DNA of 35,708 nucleotides from Aequorivita sp. (GTDB lineage Bacteria > Bacteroidota > Bacteroidia > Flavobacteriales > Flavobacteriaceae), in contig JAPKFY010000048.1 of assembly GCA_026646335.1 (NCBI GenBank), forward strand, positions 1 through 35,708, given 5' to 3'. Shown here in pieces: positions 30,831 to 35,708 of the stretch (positions are counted from its first letter, which is position 1; every line of letters starts with the position of its first letter). The notes under the pieces are model-generated. The model worked only from the letters and a program-made list of their open reading frames with translations. It was not told where the DNA came from and ran no database searches. The position numbers were made by a program, and so were the translations under genes.

Positions 30831-31757
30831 ATGAATACAATGAAAATGGATAAAGACCACTTATTACACAAATGGCTAAACAATGAAGCCTCTCCAGAAG
30901 AACTGGAACAGTTAAAAGCTGATCCAGAATATGCTTCCTATGTTCATATTGCCAATGCCAGTAAGGGTTTTGATGTTTCCGGCATGAATTCAGAAGCAAA
31001 CTTTATAGCTATTTCGAATAAAATAAAACCCGTCCGTCAATTACAAAAACCGAATGTTTTTTCAATTGTTTGGAAAGTGGCTGCCGTATTTGCGTTGCTT
31101 CTTGCGGGATATTATTATACCACAACGCTTGACACTTCGGTAAAAACTGAAATTGCACAAACCGAAACCTTTTCACTGCCCGATGGTTCCGAAGTGGTCT
31201 TAAATTCTGGCTCAAAAATTACATATAACAAAAAAAACTGGGATGATGCCCGCGAGCTTTCTTTGGATGGAGAAGCGTATTTCAAAGTAAACAAAGGAAG
31301 TAAATTTAGTGTAAAAACCTTAGAAGGAACAGTAAGCGTTCTGGGTACCCAGTTCAATGTTTTTGCAAGGGATGGACTTTTTACGGTTGCCTGTTACGAA
31401 GGTTTGGTTAGCGTAGCCTTCCACGATACGCTTTTAAAAGTGCCCGCCGGAAACAAGATACAGATAGAAAACGGAAAATTGGTTTTTAATGAACCTTCTG
31501 AAAACCCTTCTCCCATATGGCTTACCGATGAAAGCCATTTTGAAAATGCCCCACTGCGAATGGTTATAAAAGAACTGAAAAGAAAATATCTGGTCAATGT
31601 TTCTTTGGAAAATATAGATTCTACCAAAAGATTCACAGGCACCTTTACCCACAAAAATCTTGACCTTGCATTAAAATCAATATGTGAGCCCCTTCAGTTG
31701 AATTATAAAATAAATAATAACGGAGCAGTAACCATTGATGCCAAAAATAGCAAGTAG
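30831..31757 (+). CDS. FecR-type anti-sigma factor
   Basis: A 308-residue inner-membrane protein. A cytoplasmic N-terminus (about 1-75) binds the sigma factor; one membrane helix lies at about 80-97 (VWKVAAVFALLLAGYYY). The periplasmic FecR domain covers about 108-215 (TFSLPDGSEVVLNSGSKITY, LDGEAYFKV, VLGTQFNVFA), and a DUF4974-like tail follows (FENAPLRMVIKELKRKY, FTGTFTHKNLDLALKSIC). ATGs at 30831, 30840 and 30846 are all possible starts; the first is used. Its last 20 bases overlap the start of the receptor gene. It relays the signal from the receptor's STN domain to the sigma factor. Confidence 0.93.
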   Translation: MNTMKMDKDHLLHKWLNNEASPEELEQLKADPEYASYVHIANASKGFDVSGMNSEANFIAISNKIKPVRQLQKPNVFSIVWKVAAVFALLLAGYYYTTTLDTSVKTEIAQTETFSLPDGSEVVLNSGSKITYNKKNWDDARELSLDGEAYFKVNKGSKFSVKTLEGTVSVLGTQFNVFARDGLFTVACYEGLVSVAFHDTLLKVPAGNKIQIENGKLVFNEPSENPSPIWLTDESHFENAPLRMVIKELKRKYLVNVSLENIDSTKRFTGTFTHKNLDLALKSICEPLQLNYKINNNGAVTIDAKNSK

Positions 31758-34308
31758 CTACAGAATCTTAATTTTACTTTTGGTGTTCTGTGCCTTTGGA
31801 GCAAAAACCATAGCACAAGAGACCGAAGAAACTACTCTTTTGGCATATTTGAAATCTTTGGAGAAAGAATACAATGTAAGGTTTTCCTACGTTCTAGAGG
31901 AAGTGGAACCAATTGCACTGAAGCCGCTTTCAAATGAAAACAATTCTATAGAAAATGTGCTTTCCCACCTTCGGAAAAACACGAAAAACACCCCTTTACT
32001 TTACCACCGCATCAATGAACGCTATATCACCATTACTTCCAAAGAAAATGAAAGCAGCCTTTGCGGAAGGATAATCGACTTTGAAACCCAGTTGCCACTG
32101 GAAGGCGCAACCATTATTTCAGAAAACAATTCCTTTAAAACAATCTCGAACGCAGAAGGTTTTTTTTATATTCCACCGCAAAACAAAAAAACAGCCTTCA
32201 CAGTTTCGTTTGTGGGTTATACCAAAATCACGAAAAACACTTCAAATTTATCACCGGACTGCCCAGTCTTGCTTATGTTTCCTTCCGTTTCGGTGCTGGA
32301 GCCCGTAATGATCCAAAATATTTTCACTAAGGGAATCGATAAAAACTTAGACGGCTCCATTTTGCTTTCAACACAACATTTTGGACTGTTACCTGGCCAA
32401 GTGGAAAACGATGTGCTACAGATTGTACAGGCGCTTCCGGGCGTGGAAAGTGTGGATGAATCCATCTCAAACATCAATATTCGCGGAGGGACCCACGATG
32501 AAAACCTATTGCTTTGGGACGATATAAAAATATACCAAAGCGGACATTTTTTTGGACTTATTTCCGCCTTTAATCCAGACATTACAAAGAAGGTAACTCT
32601 TTATAAAAACGGAACTAACATACGTTATGGCGATGGGGTTTCGGGCGTGCTGGATATGCGTTCAAATAATTCTGTCTTACCAAAAACCGAAGCAGGGATC
32701 GGTTTCAATTTAATAAACGGAAACGGATTTTTGGACGTTCCCATATCGGAAAAATTTAGTATTCAAGTTGCTGCCCGAAAATCGATTAACCATCTCTGGG
32801 AATCGCCCGTTTATGAAAATTATACTAAACGGATTTTCCAGGACAGCGAAATTACCAATGTTGAGAACAGCCAAAACAATATCGCGATAAATACGGACGA
32901 GAATTTCAGTTTTTATGATTTCGGCACCAAATTGCTTTGGGATATTTCAGAAAAAGACAAGCTTCGCATCAACTTTTTGACCATCGATAACTCGCTCGAT
33001 TTTACCGAATCTCTGGAAACCACTTCCCAATCAAAAACCAGCGAGCTGGACCAACGCAGTTTGCTTGGCGGTGTTTCTTGGTATCGCTTGTGGAATGATA
33101 AGATTGAAACAACCATTTTAGGGTATGGCACCTATTATTTACTTGACGCAATCAATAAAGACATATTCACTACGCAGGAACAAATTCAACAAAATGAAGT
33201 TTTGGAAACTGGTGTTAAACTTGATGCAAACGTCAAGCTTTCTGAAAAGCTAAAACTTCAAACAGGCTATCATTTTTCTGAAATTGGCATTGCAAATACC
33301 CAGGATATTAACCTGCCGCGCTTTCGCGATTATGAAAAAGATGTATTGCGCACACACGTATTTTTTGCTGGACTTAATTATCTTTCAGAAAATCAAAAAA
33401 CCTTTGTTAGCGGAGGTTTACGGGGAAATTATTTCGATAAATTTGAAGAAATTTTAATTGAGCCACGGCTGAGCCTACATCAAAAAATAGGCAACGGTTT
33501 TGCTGTTGAGGTTTTGGGTGAATTCAAAAGCCAAAGTACTACACAAAGGATCGATTTTGAAAGTGATTTTCTAGGTATTGAAAAAAGACGCTGGATATTG
33601 GCCGACGAGGAAAACACACCTATCATAAAAAGCAAACAAGCTTCAACGGGTTTTGTATACAGCAAGAATGGTCTCTTTATGAATGTGGAAGGATTTTATA
33701 AAATCGTGGAAGATATAAATAGTGCGAACCAAGGACTTCAAAACCAGTTCCAGTTTTCAAGAGCCATAGGAAATTATACTGTGAAAGGTGCCGAGATTGT
33801 GATCAACAAAAAAACAAAATCCTTCAGTGCCTGGGCCAGTTATGTGTACAGTAAAAATGATTATGAATTTGAAACCCTTACCCCTTCAACGTTTCCGAGC
33901 AATCTAGACATACAACATGCTGCAACGCTTGCGGGAACTTATTCGTGGAATGCATTGAAGATTGCTTTGGGACTGAATTGGCACAGCGGAAAACCTTATA
34001 CCATTCCTTTGGAAGGTGCCGAAACCACAATGGAAGGTATATTGACTACCATACAGTATGATGTGCCAAATAATGAAAGATTGCCAGATTACTTCCGGAC
34101 GGATTTCTCTGCGGAATATCTTTGGAAAATCTCCCCTTCCATTGATGCTAAAATAAACATTGCGCTTTTGAATCTGCTGAATACCGAAAACACCTTAAAT
34201 ATCCGCTATGCTCTGATAAGGGACGAAAACAATGAAATTTCGGTAAATAAAATTGAAGAAATTTCTTTGGGAATGACACCAAATTTTTCGTTTCAAGTTT
34301 TGTTTTAA
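31738..34308 (+). CDS. TonB-dependent outer-membrane receptor with STN signalling domain
   Basis: An 856-residue receptor from ATG 31738; a TTG one codon earlier is possible. Order: signal peptide (about 1-26), STN domain (about 28-100) that contacts FecR, a carboxypeptidase-regulatory-like domain (about 105-185, SLCGRIIDFETQLPLEGATI), plug (about 210-325, with IRGGTHDENLLLWDDIKIY and DGVSGVLDMRS), then a beta-barrel ending in the aromatic F of SFQVLF. It should import a ligand using TonB energy and signal its presence to FecI/FecR. The ligand is unknown; no glycan-pathway genes or SusD homologue follow, so a siderophore, cofactor or peptide is as likely as a carbohydrate. Its stop is 3 bases from the converging argS stop. 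Confidence 0.93.
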   Translation: MPKIASSYRILILLLVFCAFGAKTIAQETEETTLLAYLKSLEKEYNVRFSYVLEEVEPIALKPLSNENNSIENVLSHLRKNTKNTPLLYHRINERYITITSKENESSLCGRIIDFETQLPLEGATIISENNSFKTISNAEGFFYIPPQNKKTAFTVSFVGYTKITKNTSNLSPDCPVLLMFPSVSVLEPVMIQNIFTKGIDKNLDGSILLSTQHFGLLPGQVENDVLQIVQALPGVESVDESISNINIRGGTHDENLLLWDDIKIYQSGHFFGLISAFNPDITKKVTLYKNGTNIRYGDGVSGVLDMRSNNSVLPKTEAGIGFNLINGNGFLDVPISEKFSIQVAARKSINHLWESPVYENYTKRIFQDSEITNVENSQNNIAINTDENFSFYDFGTKLLWDISEKDKLRINFLTIDNSLDFTESLETTSQSKTSELDQRSLLGGVSWYRLWNDKIETTILGYGTYYLLDAINKDIFTTQEQIQQNEVLETGVKLDANVKLSEKLKLQTGYHFSEIGIANTQDINLPRFRDYEKDVLRTHVFFAGLNYLSENQKTFVSGGLRGNYFDKFEEILIEPRLSLHQKIGNGFAVEVLGEFKSQSTTQRIDFESDFLGIEKRRWILADEENTPIIKSKQASTGFVYSKNGLFMNVEGFYKIVEDINSANQGLQNQFQFSRAIGNYTVKGAEIVINKKTKSFSAWASYVYSKNDYEFETLTPSTFPSNLDIQHAATLAGTYSWNALKIALGLNWHSGKPYTIPLEGAETTMEGILTTIQYDVPNNERLPDYFRTDFSAEYLWKISPSIDAKINIALLNLLNTENTLNIRYALIRDENNEISVNKIEEISLGMTPNFSFQVLF

Positions 34309-34311
34309 AGG

Positions 34312-35708
34312 TTACATTCTTTCGGGAACCTGAATTCCCAATAACGCAAATGCACTTTTTATAACCTCAGCAACCGCTCTAGAAAGTTTTACCCGAAAGG
34401 CTTTTTCGGCTTCGTTGTCCGTTGCTAAAATGGGTACGTTTTGGTAGAAACTGTTGAATTCCTTCACCAAATCGTACGTGTAATTTGCAATCAACGCCGG
34501 ACTGTAATTAGTAGCTGCCAACTGAATGGTTTCAGGGTATTGCTGGATAATCTTTATCAGTTCCTTTTCTTTGGGTTGCATCATTAACGATGTCAGATCG
34601 AGCGCAGTCGAGACCTCCCCCGCTTTTCGTAAAATAGATTGAATCCGCGCGTAGGTATATTGAATAAAAGGCCCTGTATTTCCTTGAAAATCGACGCTTT
34701 CTTCGGGATTGAAAAGTATTCGTTTTTTGGGGTCCACTTTTAGGATATAATACTTCAACGCTCCCAAACCGATCATTCGATAAAGTGCTTCCTTTTCTTC
34801 TTTGGAAAAATCGTCAATTTTTCCGAGTTCTTCGGAAATGGTCTGTGCAGTCTCAGTCATTTGTGAAATCAAATCATCAGCATCAACCACTGTTCCTTCA
34901 CGGCTTTTCATTTTTCCGGAAGGCAGATCTACCATTCCGTAGCTAAGATGAAACAGGTTTTTGGCCCAGCTGTAGCCCAGTTTTTTCAGAATTAAAAACA
35001 ATACCTTAAAATGGTAATCCTGCTCGTTGCCCACGGTGTAAATCATTCCGCCAATGTCTGGGTGATCTTTAACACGTTGCACGGCAGTGCCGATATCCTG
35101 CGTCATGTAAACTGCTGTGCCATCGCTTCGCAAAACGAGTTTTTCATCCAGGCCGTCTTCAGTTAAATCGCACCAAACAGAGCCATCGTCTTTCACAAAG
35201 AAAACATCGTTTTTTATGCCTTCTTCTATAATATCCTTTCCTAATAGATAGGTATCGCTTTCGTAATAATAAAAATCAAAATCTACGCCAATAGATTTAT
35301 AGGTTTCTTCAAATCCTTCATAAACCCAGCCATTCATCTTGTTCCAAAGCGCTAAGGTTTTTTTATCACCAGCCTCCCATTTCCTAAGCATATCTTGCGC
35401 ATCATGGAGTATCGGAACTAATTCTTGCGAATTTCCCTCCACAAATGATTTCACTTTTTCCAAGGTACTATTTGAATAATATTTCTCAATCAATATAGGA
35501 TCCATTGGATTTACAAAATTGGATTCTCCAAGCCAAGCTCTATAATTTACCAAAAATTCGTCTCTTAAATTTGAAACTTCTTCTAGATGTTTTTTCTCAA
35601 TTATATGATCTAAATATTTTGAAAAAATAATATCGTAGTTTTCATTATCAGTAAACTTTAAATTTATAGAATGGTTCTTATAATTAAGAAATTCAATTAA
35701 CGACTTTT
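34312..35708 (-). CDS. argS: Arginyl-tRNA synthetase, partial, with unusual upstream segment
   Basis: The C-terminal part of ArgRS, which charges tRNA-Arg. From QDMLRKWEAGDKK onward the match to Bacteroidota ArgRS is clear: NKMNGWVYEGFEETYK, VYMTQDIGTAVQR, GNEQDYHFKVLF, the KMSK-equivalent KMKSREGTVVDADD, GNTGPFIQYTYARIQSILRKA and the C-terminal anticodon-binding DALR domain ending PERM. The frame stays open to the right edge, so the gene is cut off. The roughly 90 residues before QDMLRKWE (for example VNYRAWLGESNFVNPMDP) are not the sequence expected between the HIGH region and this point, and their DNA is more AT-rich. A chimera or rearrangement is possible. Confidence 0.9.
   Translation of the reverse strand, partial: KSLIEFLNYKNHSINLKFTDNENYDIIFSKYLDHIIEKKHLEEVSNLRDEFLVNYRAWLGESNFVNPMDPILIEKYYSNSTLEKVKSFVEGNSQELVPILHDAQDMLRKWEAGDKKTLALWNKMNGWVYEGFEETYKSIGVDFDFYYYESDTYLLGKDIIEEGIKNDVFFVKDDGSVWCDLTEDGLDEKLVLRSDGTAVYMTQDIGTAVQRVKDHPDIGGMIYTVGNEQDYHFKVLFLILKKLGYSWAKNLFHLSYGMVDLPSGKMKSREGTVVDADDLISQMTETAQTISEELGKIDDFSKEEKEALYRMIGLGALKYYILKVDPKKRILFNPEESVDFQGNTGPFIQYTYARIQSILRKAGEVSTALDLTSLMMQPKEKELIKIIQQYPETIQLAATNYSPALIANYTYDLVKEFNSFYQNVPILATDNEAEKAFRVKLSRAVAEVIKSAFALLGIQVPERM

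Overview
The window looks like a chromosomal segment of a member of the Flavobacteriaceae (Bacteroidota). The evidence is AT-rich DNA, genes with little Shine-Dalgarno sequence, TAnnTTTG-type -7 promoter elements, a FecI/FecR/TonB-receptor unit with an STN domain, a type IX secretion C-terminal domain, many [S/A]C lipoproteins, and Bacteroidota families (DUF5777-like, DUF4974-like FecR tail). No rRNA, tRNA, CRISPR array, transposase or phage gene was found. No database search was run; family names come from recognition of motifs.

Layout. (1) 1-1540: a partial gene at the left edge, then a divergent pair made of an ECF sigma factor (-) and a four-helix DoxX-like membrane protein (+), with mirror-image promoters between them. 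(2) 1683-4330: a TPR histidine kinase and a LytTR response regulator whose reading frames overlap by one base. (3) 4483-17401: about 13 kb, all on the plus strand, of oxidoreductases (zinc alcohol dehydrogenase, NAD-dependent epimerase-like, SDR), an O-methyltransferase, NTF2/SnoaL-like proteins, dimeric alpha/beta-barrel proteins (DUF1330, EthD, DUF3764-like), a RidA-like lipoprotein, a cupin, an AmpG-like MFS transporter and an S33 peptidase lipoprotein. Many of the products carry export signals. (4) 17493-21985: an APC permease, a stub resembling DUF6090, an orphan Pycsar-effector-like membrane protein, a frameshifted TPR lipoprotein and a beta-carbonic anhydrase. (5) 22058-24695: a FAS1 lipoprotein (-) and an M28 peptidase (+). 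(6) 24857-27719 (-): a lipoprotein cytochrome c, YceI, an OB-fold protein and a DUF5777-like protein in one operon, followed by a cupredoxin with a type IX sorting tail. (7) 27889-30183 (-): two lipoproteins sharing a domain present once in one and three times in the other. (8) 30280-34308 (+): FecI-FecR-TonB receptor. (9) 34312-35708 (-): a partial argS whose visible upstream part does not look like ArgRS.

The strongest leads are the exactly mirrored ECF promoters at 975-1040 and the 'tailoring-only' cluster of region 3. The cluster resembles a set of polyketide-type accessory enzymes without any synthase, and about half of its products are predicted to act in the periplasm. Both window edges change base composition and protein similarity inside open frames, which could be real fusions or assembly chimeras.
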